Source: Stomorhina lunata (lineage: Eukaryota; Arthropoda; Insecta; Diptera; Rhiniidae). Taken from it: DNA of 64,000 nucleotides. Under the pieces are notes generated by a model, which was not told where the DNA came from, did not search any database, and saw nothing but the letters and a program-made list of their open reading frames with translations. Position numbers and translations under genes: made by a program. The DNA lies in assembly GCA_933228675.1 (NCBI GenBank), contig OW121741.1:60906863-60970862 (forward strand), in the 5' to 3' direction. Numbering within the stretch: the first letter of the stretch is position 1; the number at the start of each line of letters is the position of its first letter. Shown here in pieces: positions 1 through 14,400 of the stretch.

Positions 1-3000
1 AAATTTTCGATAGAAATATTTTTCTATAGAAAAATTTTCTATAGAAATATTTTTCTATAGAAAAATTTTCGATAGAAATATTTTTCTATAGAAAAATTTT
101 CGATAGAAATATTTTTCTATAGAAAAATTTTCGATAGAAATATTTTTCTATAGAAAAATTTTCGATAGAAATATTTTTCTATAGAAAAATTTTCGATAGA
201 AATATTTTTCTATAGAAAAATTTTCGATAGAAATATTTTTCTATAGAAAAATTTTCGATAGAAATATTTTTCTATAGAAAAATTTTCGATAGAAATATTT
301 TCTTTTATAGAAAAATTTTCGATAGAAATATTTTTCTATAGAAAAATTTTCGATAGAAATATTTTTCTATAGAAAAATTTTCGATAGAAATATTTTTCTA
401 TAGAAAAATTTTCGATAGAAATATTTTTCTATAGAAACATTTTCGATAGAAATATTTTTCTATAGAAACATTTTCGATAGAAATATTTTTCTATAGAAAA
501 ATTTTCGATAGAAATATTTTTCTATAGAAAAATTTTCGATAGAAATATTTTTCTATAGAAAAATTTTCGATAGAAATATTTTTCTATAGAAAAATTTTCG
601 ATAGAAATGTTTTTCTATAGAAAAATTTTCGATAGAAATATTTTTCTTTAGAAAAAATTTCGATAGAAATATTTTTCTTTAGAAAAATTTTCGATAGAAA
701 TATTTTTTTTTAGAAAAATTTTCGATAGAAATATTTTTCTATAGAAAAATTTTCGATAGAAATATTTTTCTATAGAAAAATTTTCGATAGAAATATTTTT
801 CTATAGAAAAATTTTCGATAGAAATATTTTTCTATAGAAAAATTTTCGATAGAAATATTTTTCTATAGAAAAATTTTCGATAGAAATATTTTTCTATAGA
901 AAAATTTTCGATAGAAATATTTTTCTATAGAAAAATTTTCGATAGAAATATTTTTCTATAGAAAAATTTTCGATAGAAATATTTTTCTATAGAAAAATTT
1001 TCGATAGAAATATTTTTCTATAGAAAAATTTTCGATAGAAATATTTTTCTATAGAAAAATTTTCGATAGAAATATTTTTCTATAGAAAAATTTTCGATAG
1101 AAATATTTTTCTATAGAAAAATTTTCGATAGAAATATTTTTCTATAGAAAAATTTTCGATAGAAATATTTTTCTATAGAAAAATTTTCGATAGAAATATT
1201 TTTCTATAGAAAAATTTTCGATAGAAATATTTTTCTATAGAAAAATTTTCGATAGAAATATTTTCTATAGAAAAATTTTCGATAGAAATATTTTTCTATA
1301 GAAAAATTTTCGATAGAAATATTTTTCTATAGAAAAATTTTCGATAGAAATGTTTTTCTATAGAAAAATTTTCGATAGAAATATTTTTCTTTAGAAAAAT
1401 TTTCGATAGAAATATTTTTCTTTAGAAAAATTTTCGATAGAAATATTTTTCTATAGAAAAATTTTCGATAGAAATATTTTTCTATAGAAAAATTTTCGAT
1501 AGAAATATTTTTCTATAGAAAAATTTTCGATAGAAATATTTTTCTATAGAAAAATTTTCGATAGAAATATTTTTCTATAGAAAAATTTTCGATAGAAATA
1601 TTTTTCTATAGAAAAATTTTCGATAGAAATATTTTTCTATAGAAAAATTTTCGATAGAAATATTTTTCTATAGAAAAATTTTCGATAGAAATATTTTTCT
1701 ATAGAAAAATTTTCGATAGAAATATTTTTCTATAGAAAAATTTTCGATAGAAATATTTTTCTATAGAAAAATTTTCGATAGAAATATTTTTCTATAGAAA
1801 AATTTTCGATAGAAATATTTTTCTATAGAAAAATTTTCGATAGAAATATTTTTCTATAGAAAAATTTTCGATAGAAATATTTTTCTATAGAAAAATTTTC
1901 GATAGAAATATTTTTCTATAGAAAAATTTTCGATAGAAATATTTTTCTATAGAAAAATTTTCGATAGAAATATTTTTCTATAGAAAAATTTTCGATAGAA
2001 ATATTTTTCTATAGAAAAATTTTCGATAGAAATATTTTTCTATAGAAAAATTTTCGATAGAAATATTTTTCTTTAGAAAAATTTTCGATAGAAATATTTT
2101 TCTTTAGAAAAATTTTCGATAGAAATATTTTTCTTTTATTTGGGAATTAAATATTTTTCTATAGAAAAATTTTCGATAGAAATATTTTTCTATAGAAAAA
2201 TTTTCGATAGAAATATTTTTCTATAGAAAAATTTTCGATAGAAATATTTTTCTATAGAAAAATTTTCGATAGAAATATTTTTCTATAGAAAAATTTTCGA
2301 TAGAAATATTTTTCTATAGAAAAATTTTCGATAGAAATATTTTTCTATAGAAAAATTTTCGATAGAAATATTTTTCTATAGAAAAATTTTCGATAGAAAT
2401 ATTTTTCTATAGAAAAATTTTCGATAGAAATATTTTTCTATAGAAAAATTTTCGATAGAAATATTTTCTTTTATAGAAAAATTTTCGATAGAAATATTTT
2501 TCTATAGAAAAATTTTCGATAGAAATATTTTTCTATAGAAACATTTTCGATAGAAATATTTTTCTATAGAAACATTTTCGATAGAAATATTTTTCTATAG
2601 AAACATTTTCGATAGAAATATTTTTCTATAGAAACATTTTCGATAGAAATATTTTTCTATAGAAACATTTTCGATAGAAATATTTTTCTATAGAAAAATT
2701 TTCGATAGAAATATTTTTCTATAGAAAAATTTTCGATAGAAATATTTTTCTATAGAAAAATTTTCGATAGAAATGTTTTTCTATAGAAAAATTTTCGATA
2801 GAAATATTTTTCTTTAGAAAAATTTTCGATAGAAATATTTTTCTTTAGAAAAATTTTCGATAGAAATATTTTTCTTTAGAAAGATTTTCGATAGAAATAT
2901 TTTTCTATAGAAAAATTTTCGATAGAAATATTTTTCTATAGAAAAATTTTTGATAGAAATATTTTTCTATAGAAAAATTTTCGATAGAAATATTTTTCTA

Positions 3001-6000
3001 TAGAAAAATTTTCGATAGAAATATTTTTCTATAGAAAAATTTTCGATAGAAATATTTTTCTATAGAAAAATTTTCGATAGAAATATTTTTCTATAGAAAA
3101 ATTTTCGATAGAAATATTTTTCTATAGAAAAATTTTCGATAGAAATATTTTTCTATAGAAAAATTTTCGATAGAAATATTTTTCTATAGAAAAATTTTCG
3201 ATAGAAATATTTTTCTATAGAAAAATTTTCGATAGAAATATTTTTCTATAGAAAAATTTTCGATAGAAATATTTTTCTATAGAAAAATTTTCGATAGAAA
3301 TATTTTTCTATAGAAAAATTTTCGATAGAAATATTTTTCTATAGAAAAATTTTCGATAGAAATATTTTTCTATAGAAAAATTTTCGATAGAAATATTTTT
3401 CTATAGAAAAATTTTCGATAGAAATATTTTTCTATAGAAAAATTTTCGATAGAAATATTATTCTATAGAAAAATTTTCGATAGAAATATTTTTCTATAGA
3501 AAAATTTTCGATAGAAATATTTTTCTATAGAAAAATTTTCGATAGAAATATTTTTCTTTAGAAAAATTTTCGATAGAAATATTTTTCTTTAGAAAAATTT
3601 TCGATAGAAATATTTTTCTTTAGAAAAATTTTCGATAGAAATATTTTTCTATAGAAAAATTTTCGATAGAAATATTTTTCTATAGAAAAATTTTCGATAG
3701 AAATATTTTTCTATAGAAAAATTTTCGATAGAAATATTTTTCTATAGAAAAATTTTCGATAGAAATATTTTTCTATAGAAAAATTTTCGATAGAAATATT
3801 TTTCTATAGAAAAATTTTCGATAGAAATATTTTTCTATAGAAAAATTTTCGATAGAAATATTTTTCTATAGAAAAATTTTCGATAGAAATATTTTTCTAT
3901 AGAAAAATTTTCTATAGAAATATTTTTCTATAGAAAAATTTTCTATAGAAATATTTTTCTATAGAAAAATTTTCGATAGAAATATTTTTCTATAGAAAAA
4001 TTTTCGATAGAAATATTTTTCTATAGAAAAATTTTCGATAGAAATATTTTTCTATCGAAAAATTTTCGATAGAAATATTTTTCTATCGAAAAATTTTCGA
4101 TAGAAATATTTTTCTATAGAAAAATTTTCGATAGAAATATTTTTCTATAGAAAAATTTTCGATAGAAATATTTTCTTTTATAGAAAAATTTTCGATAGAA
4201 ATATTTTTCTATAGAAAAATTTTCGATAGAAATATTTTTCTATAGAAAAATTTTCGATAGAAATATTTTTCTATAGAAACATTTTCGATAGAAATATTTT
4301 TCTATAGAAAAATTTTCGATAGAAATATTTTTCTATAGAAAAATTTTCGATAGAAATATTTTTCTATAGAAAAATTTTCGATAGAAATGTTTTTCTATAG
4401 AAAAATTTTCGATAGAAATATTTTTCTTTAGAAAAATTTTCGATAGAAATATTTTTCTTTAGAAAAATTTTCGATAGAAATATTTTTCTTTAGAAAAATT
4501 TTCGATAGAAATATTTTTCTATAGAAAAATTTTCGATAGAAATATTTTTCTATAGAAAAATTTTCGATAGAAATATTTTTCTATAGAAAAATTTTCGATA
4601 GAAATATTTTTCTATAGAAAAATTTTCGATAGAAATATTTTTCTATAGAAAAATTTTCGATAGAAATATTTTTCTATAGAAAAATTTTCGATAGAAATAT
4701 TTTTCTATAGAAAAATTTTCGATAGAAATATTTTTCTATAGAAAAATTTTCGATAGAAATATTTTTCTATAAAAAAATTTTCGATAGAAATATTTTTCTT
4801 TAGAAAAATTTTCGATAGAAATATTTTTCTTTAGAAAAATTTTCGATAGAAATATTTTTCTATAGAAAAATTTTCGATAGAAATATTTTTCTATAGAAAA
4901 ATTTTCGATAGAAATATTTTTCTATAGAAAAATTTTCGATAGAAATATTTTTCTATAGAAAAATTTTCGATAGAAATATTTTTCTATAGAAAAATTTTCG
5001 ATAGAAATATTTTTCTATAGAAAAATTTTCTATAGAAATATTTTTCTATAGAAAAATTTTCGATAGAAATATTTTTCTATAGAAAAATTTTCAATAGAAA
5101 TATTTTTCTATAGAAAAATTTTCGATAGAAATATTTTTCTATAGAAAAATTTTCGATAGAAATATTTTTCTATAGAAAAATTTTCGATAGAAATATTTTT
5201 CTATAGAAAAATTTTCGATAGAAATATTTTTCTATAGAAAAATTTTCGATAGAAATGTTTTTCTATAGAAAAATTTTCGATAGAAATATTTTTCTTTAGA
5301 AAAATTTTCGATAGAAATATTTTTCTTTAGAAAAATTTTCGATAGAAATATTTTTCTTTAGAAAAATTTTCGATAGAAATATTTTTCTTTAGAAAAATTT
5401 TCGATAGAAATATTTTTCTATAGAAAAATTTTCGATAGAAATATTTTTCTATAGAAAAATTTTCGATAGAAATATTTTTCTATAGAAAAATTTTCGATAG
5501 AAATATTTTTCTATAGAAAAATTTTCGATAGAAATATTTTTCTATAGAAAAATTTTCGATAGAAATATTTTTCTATAGAAAAATTTTCTATAGAAATATT
5601 TTTCTATAGAAAAATTTTCGATAGAAATATTTTTGTATAGAAAAATTTTCTATAGAAATATTTTTCTATAGAAAAATTTTCGATAGAAATATTTTTCTAT
5701 AGAAAAATTTTCGATAGAGATATTTTTCTATAGAAAAATTTTCGATAGAAATATTTTTCTATAGAAAAATTTTCGATAGAAATATTTTCTTTTATAGAAA
5801 AATTTTCGATAGAAATATTTTTCTATAGAAAAATTTTCGATAGAAATATTTTTCTATAGAAAAATTTTCGATAGAAATATTTTTCTATAGAAAATTTTTC
5901 GATAGAAATATTTTTCTATAGAAAAATTTTCGATAGAAATATTTTTCTATAGAAAAATTTTCGATAGAAATGTTTTTCTATAGAAAAATTTTCGATAGAA

Positions 6001-8217
6001 ATATTTTTCTTTAGAAAAATTTTCGATAGAAATATTTTTCTTTAGAAAAATTTTCGATAGAAATATTTTTCTTTAGAAAAATTTTCGATAGAAATATTTT
6101 TCTTTAGAAAAATTTTCGATAGAAATATTTTTCTTTAGAAAAATTTTCGATAGAAATATTTTTCTATAGAAAAATTTTCGATAGAAATATTTTTCTATAG
6201 AAAAATTTTCGATAGAAATATTTTTGTATAGAAAAATTTTCGATAGAAATATTTTTCTATAGAAAAATTTTCGATAGAAATATTTTTCTATAGAAAAATT
6301 TTCGATAGAAATATTTTTCTATAGAAAAATTTTCGATAGAAATATTTTTCTATAGAAAAATTTTCGATAGAAATATTTTTCTATAGAAAAATTTTCGATA
6401 GAAATATTTTTCTATAGAAAAATTTTCGATAGAAATATTTTTCTATAGAAAAATTTTCGATAGAAATATTTTTCTATAGAAAAATTTTCGATAGAAATAT
6501 TTTTCTATAGAAAAATTTTCGATAGAAATATAATATAAAATTTTTCTATAGAAAAATTTTTCTATAGAAAAATTTTCGATAGAAATATTTTTCTATAGAA
6601 AAATTTTCGATAGAAATATTTTTCTATAGAAAAATTTTCGATAGAAATATTTTTCTATAGAAAAATTTTCGATAGAAATATTTTTCTATAGAAAAATTTT
6701 CGATAGAAATATTTTTCTATAGAAAAATTTTCGATAGAAATATTTTTCTATAGAAAAATTTTCGATAGAAATATTTTTCTATAGAAAAATTTTCGATAGA
6801 AATATTTTTCTATAGAAAAATTTTCGATAGAAATATTTTTCTATAGAAAAATTTTCGATAGAAATATTTTTCTATAGAAAAATTTTCGATAGAAATATTT
6901 TTCTATAGAAAAATTTTCGATAGAAATATTTTTCTATAGAAAAATTTTCGATAGAAATATTTTCTTTTATAGAAAAATTTTCGATAGAAATATTTTTCTA
7001 TAGAAAAATTTTCGATAGAAATATTTTTCTATAGAAAAATTTTCGATAGAAATATTTTTCTATAGAAAAATTTTCGATAGAAATATTTTTCTAAAGAAAA
7101 ATTTTCGATAGAAATATTTTTCTATAGAAAAATTTTCGATAGAAATATTTTTCTATAGAAAAATTTTCGATAGAAATATTTTTCTTTAGAAAAATTTTCG
7201 ATAGAAATATTTTTCTTTAGAAAAATTTTCGATAGAAATATTTTTCTTTAGAAAAATTTTCGATAGAAATATTTTTCTTTAGAAAAATTTTCGATAGAAA
7301 TATTTTTCTTTAGAAAAATTTTCGATAGAAATATTTTTCTATAGAAAAATTTTCGATAGAAATATTTTTCTATAGAAAAATTTTCGATAGAAATATTTTT
7401 CTATAGAAAAATTTTCGATAGAAATATTTTTCTATAGAAAAATTTTCGATAGAAATATTTTTCTATAGAAAAATTGTCGATAGAAATATTTTTCTATAGA
7501 AAAATTTTCGATAGAAATATTTTTCTATAGAAAAATTTTCGATAGAAATATTTTTCTATAGAAAAATTTTCGATAGAAATATTTTTCTATAGAAAAATTT
7601 TCGATAGAAATATTTTTCTAAAGAAAAATTTTCGATAGAAATATTTTTCTATAGAAAAATTTTCGATAGAAATAATTTTCTGTAGAAAAATTTTCGATAG
7701 AAATATTTTTCTACAGAAAAATTTTCGATAGAAATATTTTTCTATAGAAAAATTTTCGATAGAAATATTTTTCTATAGAAAAATTTTCGATAGAAATATT
7801 TTTCTATACAAAAATTTTCGATAGAAATATTTTTCTATAGAAAAATTTTCGATAGAAATATTTTTCTATAGAAAAATTTTCGATAGAAATATTTTTCTAT
7901 AGAAAAATTTTCGATAGAAATATTTTTCTATAGAAAAATTTTCGATAGAAATATTTTTCTATAGAAAAATTTTCGATAGAAATAGTTTTCTATAGAAAAA
8001 TTTTCGATAGAAATATTTTTCTATAGAAAAATTTTCGATAGAAATATTTTTCTATAGAAAAATTTTCGATAGGAATATTTTTCTATAGAAAAATTTTCGA
8101 TAGAAATATTTTTCTATAGAAAAATTTTCGATAGAAATATTTTTCTATAGAAAAATTTTCGATAAAAATATTTTTCTATAGAAAAATTTTCGATAGAAAT
8201 ATTTTTCTATAGAAAAA
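1..8217 (+). repeat. 31-bp AT-rich satellite, array 1 (forward orientation)
   Basis: This is a tandem array of a 31-bp unit, about 265 copies, running to the assembly gap. The unit is two related halves, ATAGAAAAATTTTCG (15 bp) and ATAGAAATATTTTTCT (16 bp), with only 5 G/C in 31 bases. The phrase CTATAGAAAAAT recurs as its own reverse complement ATTTTTCTATAG one unit later, so each unit can fold into a hairpin. Common variants are CTTTAG for CTATAG, GAAACAT for GAAAAAT, GAAATGTT for GAAATATT, and a 33-bp unit containing TCTTTTATAG. Non-periodic interruptions lie near 2134-2160 and 6530-6560. There is no coding capacity. The period and orientation are seen directly; a heterochromatic location is inferred. 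Confidence 0.98.
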
Positions 8218-8417
8218 NNNNNNNNNNNNNNNNNNNNNNNNNNNNNNNNNNNNNNNNNNNNNNNNNNNNNNNNNNNNNNNNNNNNNNNNNNNNNNNNNNN
8301 NNNNNNNNNNNNNNNNNNNNNNNNNNNNNNNNNNNNNNNNNNNNNNNNNNNNNNNNNNNNNNNNNNNNNNNNNNNNNNNNNNNNNNNNNNNNNNNNNNNN
8401 NNNNNNNNNNNNNNNNN
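8218..8417. other. Assembly gap (200 N)
   Basis: A run of exactly 200 N separates satellite in one orientation from the same satellite in the other. The round length suggests a gap of unknown true size placed by a scaffolder. Nothing can be said about the missing sequence. Confidence 0.99.
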
Positions 8418-11400
8418 AAAAATATTTCTATAGAAAAATATTTCTATCGAAAATTTTTCTATAGAAAAATATTTCTATAGAAAATTTTTCTATAGAAAAA
8501 TATTTCTATCGAAAATTTTTCTATAGAAAAATATTTCTATCGAAAATTTTTCTATAGAAAAATATTTCTATCGAAAATTTTTCTATAGAAAAATATTTCT
8601 ATCGAAAATTTTTCTATAGAAAAATATTTCTATCGAAAATTTTTCTATAGAAAAATATTTCTATCGAAAATTTTTCTATAGAAAAATATTTCTATCGAAA
8701 ATTTTTCTATAGAAAAATATTTCTATCGAAAATTTTTCTATAGAAAAATATTTCTATCGAAAATTTTTCTATAGAAAAATATTTCTATCGAAAATTTTTC
8801 TATAGAAAAATATTTCTATCGAAAATTTTTCTATAGAAAAATATTTCTATCGAAAATTTTTCTATAGAAAAATATTTCTATCGAAAATTTTTCTATAGAA
8901 AAATATTTCTATCGAAAATTTTTCTATAGAAAAATATTTCTATCGAAAATTTTTCTATAGAAAAATATTTCTATCGAAAATTTTTCTATAGAAAAATATT
9001 TCTATCGAAAATTTTTCTATAGAAAAATATTTCTATCGAAAATTTTTCTATAGAAAAATATTTCTATTGGTACAGTTTTTTGACTTTAGAAAAATATTTC
9101 TATAGAAAAATATTTCTATCGAAAATTTTTCTATAGAAAAATATTTCTATCGAAAATTTTTCTATAGAAAAATATTTCTATCGAAAATTTTTCTATAGAA
9201 AAATATTTCTATCGAAAATTTTTCTATAGAAAAATATTTCTATCGAAAATTTTTCTATAGAAAAATATTTCTATCGAAAATTTTTCTATAGAAAAATATT
9301 TCTATCGAAAATTTTTCTATAGAAAAATATTTCTATCGAAAATTTTTCTATAGAAAAATATTTCTATCGAAAATTTTTCTATAGAAAAATATTTCTATCG
9401 AAAATTTTTCTATAGAAAAATATTTCTATCGAAAATTTTTCTATAGAAAAATATTTCTATCGAAAATTTTTCTATAGAAAAATATTTCTATCGAAAATTT
9501 TTCTATAGAAAAATATTTCTATCGAAAATATTTCTATAGAAAAATATTTCTATCGAAAATTTTTCTATAGAAAAATATTTCTATCGAAAATTTTTCTATA
9601 GAAAAATATTTCTATCGAAAATTTTTCTATAGAAAAATATTTCTATCGAAAATTTTTTTATAGAAAAATATTTCTATCGAAAATTTTTCTATAGAAAAAT
9701 ATTTCTATCGAAAATTTTTCTATAGAAAAATATTTCTATCGAAAATTTTTCTATAGAAAAATATTTCTATCGAAAATTTTTCTATAGAAAAATATTTCTA
9801 TCGAAAATTTTTCTATAGAAAAATATTTCTATCGAAAATTTTTCTATAGAAAAATATTTCTATCGAAAATTTTTCTATAGAAAAATATTTCTATCGAAAA
9901 TTTTTCTATAGAAAAATATTTCTATCGAAAATTTTTCTATAGAAAAATATTTCTATCGAAAATTTTTCTATAGAAAAATATTTCTATCGAAATTTTTTCT
10001 ATAGAAAAATATTTCTATCGAAAATTTTTCTATAGAAAAATATTTCTATCGAAAATTTTTCTATAGAAAAATATTTCTATCGAAAATTTTTCTATAGAAA
10101 AATATTTCTATCGAAAATTTTTCTATAGAAAAATATTTCTATCGAAAATTTTTCTATAGAAAAATATTTCTATCGAAAATTTTTCTATAGAAAAATATTT
10201 CTATCGAAAATTTTTCTATAGAAAAATATTTCTATCGAAAATTTTTCTATAGAAAAATATTTCTATCGAAAATTTTTCTATAGAAAAATATTTCTATCGA
10301 AAATTTTTCTATAGAAAAATATTTCTATCGAAAATTTTTCTATAGAAAAATATTTCTATCAAAAATTTTTCTATAGAAAAAATTTTTCTATAGAAAAATA
10401 TTTCTATCGAAAATTTTTCTATAGAAAAATATTTCTATCGAAAATTTTTCTATAGAAAAATATTTCTATCGAAAATTTTTCTATAGAAAAATATTTCTAT
10501 CGAAAATTTTTCTATAGAAAAATATTTCTATCGAAAATTTTTCTATAGAAAAATATTTCTATCGAAAATTTTTCTATAGAAAAATATTTCTATCGAAAAT
10601 TTTTCTATAGAAAAATATTTCTATCGAAAATTTTTCTTTAGAAAAATATTTCTATCGAAAATTTTTCTTTACAAAAATATTTCTATCGAAAATTTTTCTT
10701 TAGAAAAATATTTCTATCGAAAATTTTTCTATAGAAAAATATTTCTATCGAAAATTTTTCTATAGAAAAATATTTCTATCGAAAATTTTTCTATAGAAAA
10801 ATATTTCTATCGAAAATTTTTCTATAGAAAAATATTTCTATCGAAAATTTTTCTATAGAAAAATATTTCTATCGAAAATTTTTCTATAGAAAAATATTTC
10901 TATCGAAAATTTTTCTATAGAAAAATATTTCTATCGAAAATTTTTCTTTAGAAAAATATTTCTATCGAAAATTTTTCTTTACAAAAATATATCTATCGAA
11001 AATTTTTCTTTAGAAAAATATTTCTATCGAAAATTTTTCTATAGAAAAATATTTCTATCGAAAATTTTTCTATAGAAAAATATTTCTATCGAAAATTTTT
11101 CTATAGAAAAATATTTCTATCGAAAATTTTTCTATAGAAAAATATTTCTATCGAAAATTTTTCTATAGAAAAATATTTCTATCGAAAATTTTTCTATAGA
11201 AAAATATTTCTATCGAAAATTTTTCTATAGAAAAATATTTCTATCGAAAATTTTTCTATAGAAAAATATTTCTATCGAAAATTTTTCTATAGAAAAATAT
11301 TTCTATCGAAAATTTTTCTATAGAAAAATATTTCTATCGAAAATTTTTCTATAGAAAAATATTTCTATCGAAAATTTTTCTATAGAAAAATATTTCTATC

Positions 11401-14400
11401 GAAAATTTTTCTATAGAAAAATATTTCTATCGAAAATTTTTCTATAGAAAAATATTTCTATCGAAAATTTTTCTATAGAAAAATATTTCTATCGAAAATT
11501 TTTCTATAGAAAAATATTTCTATCGAAAATTTTTCTATAGAAAAATATTTCTATCGAAAATTTTTCTATAGAAAAATATTTCTATCGAAAATTTTTCTAT
11601 AGAAAAATATTTCTATCGAAAATTTTTCTATAGAAAAATATTTCTATCGAAAATTTTTCTATAGAAAAATATTTCTATCGAAAATTTTTCTATAGAAAAA
11701 TATTTCTATCGAAAATTTTTCTATAGAAAAATATTTCTATCGAAAATTTTTCTATAGAAAAATATTTCTATCGAAAATTTTTCTATAGAAAAATATTTCT
11801 ATCGAAAATTTTTCTATAGAAAAATATTTCTATCGAAAATTTTTCTATAGAAAAATATTTCTATCGAAAATTTTTCTATAGAAAAATATTTCTATCGAAA
11901 ATTTTTCTATAGAAAAATATTTCTATCGAAAATTTTTCTATAGAAAAATATTTCTATCGAAAATTTTTCTATAGAAAAATATTTCTATCGAAAATTTTTC
12001 TATAGAAAAATATTTCTATCGAAAATTTTTCTATAGAAAAATATTTCTATCGAAAATTTTTCTATAGAAAAATATTTCTATCGAAAATTTTTCTATAGAA
12101 AAATATTTCTATCGAAAATTTTTCTATAGAAAAATATTTCTATCGAAAATTTTTCTATAGAAAAATATTTCTATCGAAAATTTTTCTATAGAAAAATATT
12201 TCTATCGAAAATTTTTCTATAGAAAAATATTTCTATCGAAAATTTTTCTATAGAAAAATATTTCTATCGAAAATTTTTCTATAGAAAAATATTTCTATCG
12301 AAAATTTTTCTATAGAAAAATATTTCTATCGAAAATTTTTCTATAGAAAAATATTTCTATCGAAAATTTTTCTATAGAAAAATATTTCTATCGAAAATTT
12401 TTCTATAGAAAAATATTTCTATCGAAAATTTTTCTATAGAAAAATATTTCTATCGAAAATTTTTCTATAGAAAAATATTTCTATCGAAAATTTTTCTATA
12501 GAAAAATATTTCTATCGAAAATTTTTCTATAGAAAAATATTTCTATCGAAAATTTTTCTATAGAAAAATATTTCTATCGAAAATTTTTCTATAGAAAAAT
12601 ATTTCTATCGAAAATTTTTCTATAGAAAAATATTTCTATCGAAAATTTTTCTATAGAAAAATATTTCTATCGAAAATTTTTCTATAGAAAAATATTTCTA
12701 TCGAAAATTTTTCTATAGAAAAATATTTCTATCGAAAATTTTTCTATAGAAAAATATTTCTATCGAAAATTTTTCTATAGAAAAATATTTCTATCGAAAA
12801 TTTTTCTATAGAAAAATATTTCTATCGAAAATTTTTCTATAGAAAAATATTTCTATCGAAAATTTTTCTATAGAAAAATATTTCTATCGAAAATTTTTCT
12901 ATAGAAAAATATTTCTATCGAAAATTTTTCTATAGAAAAATATTTCTATCGAAAATTTTTCTATAGAAAAATATTTCTATCGAAAATTTTTCTATAGAAA
13001 AATATTTCTATCGAAAATTTTTCTATAGAAAAATATTTCTATCGAAAATTTTTCTATAGAAAAATATTTCTATCGAAAATTTTTCTATAGAAAAATATTT
13101 CTATCGAAAATTTTTCTATAGAAAAATATTTCTATCGAAAATTTTTCTATAGAAAAATATTTCTATCGAAAATTTTTCTATAGAAAAATATTTCTATCGA
13201 AAATTTTTCTATAGAAAAATATTTCTATCGAAAATTTTTCTATAGAAAAATATTTCTATCGAAAATTTTTCTATAGAAAAATATTTCTATCGAAAATTTT
13301 TCTATAGAAAAATATTTCTATCGAAAATTTTTCTATAGAAAAATATTTCTATCGAAAATTTTTCTATAGAAAAATATTTCTATCGAAAATTTTTCTATAG
13401 AAAAATATTTCTATCGAAAATTTTTCTATAGAAAAATATTTCTATCGAAAATTTTTCTATAGAAAAATATTTCTATCGAAAATTTTTCTATAGAAAAATA
13501 TTTCTATCGAAAATTTTTCTATAGAAAAATATTTCTATCGAAAATTTTTCTATAGAAAAATATTTCTATCGAAAATTTTTCTATAGAAAAATATTTCTAT
13601 CGAAAATTTTTCTATAGAAAAATATTTCTATCGAAAATTTTTCTATAGAAAAATATTTCTATCGAAAATTTTTCTATAGAAAAATATTTCTATCGAAAAT
13701 TTTTCTATAGAAAAATATTTCTATCGAAAATTTTTCTATAGAAAAATATTTCTATCGAAAATTTTTCTATAGAAAAATATTTCTATCGAAAATTTTTCTA
13801 TAGAAAAATATTTCTATCGAAAATTTTTCTATAGAAAAATATTTCTATCGAAAATTTTTCTATAGAAAAATATTTCTATCGAAAATTTTTCTATAGAAAA
13901 ATATTTCTATCGAAAATTTTTCTATAGAAAAATATTTCTATCGAAAATTTTTCTATAGAAAAATATTTCTATCGAAAATTTTTCTATAGAAAAATATTTC
14001 TATCGAAAATTTTTCTATAGAAAAATATTTCTATCGAAAATTTTTCTATAGAAAAATATTTCTATCGAAAATTTTTCTATAGAAAAATATTTCTATCGAA
14101 AATTTTTCTATAGAAAAATATTTCTATCGAAAATTTTTCTATAGAAAAATATTTCTATCGAAAATTTTTCTATAGAAAAATATTTCTATCGAAAATTTTT
14201 CTATAGAAAAATATTTCTATCGAAAATTTTTCTATAGAAAAATATTTCTATCGAAAATTTTTCTATAGAAAAATATTTCTATCGAAAATTTTTCTATAGA
14301 AAAATATTTCTATCGAAAATTTTTCTATAGAAAAATATTTCTATCGAAAATTTTTCTATAGAAAAATATTTCTATCGAAAATTTTTCTATAGAAAAATAT

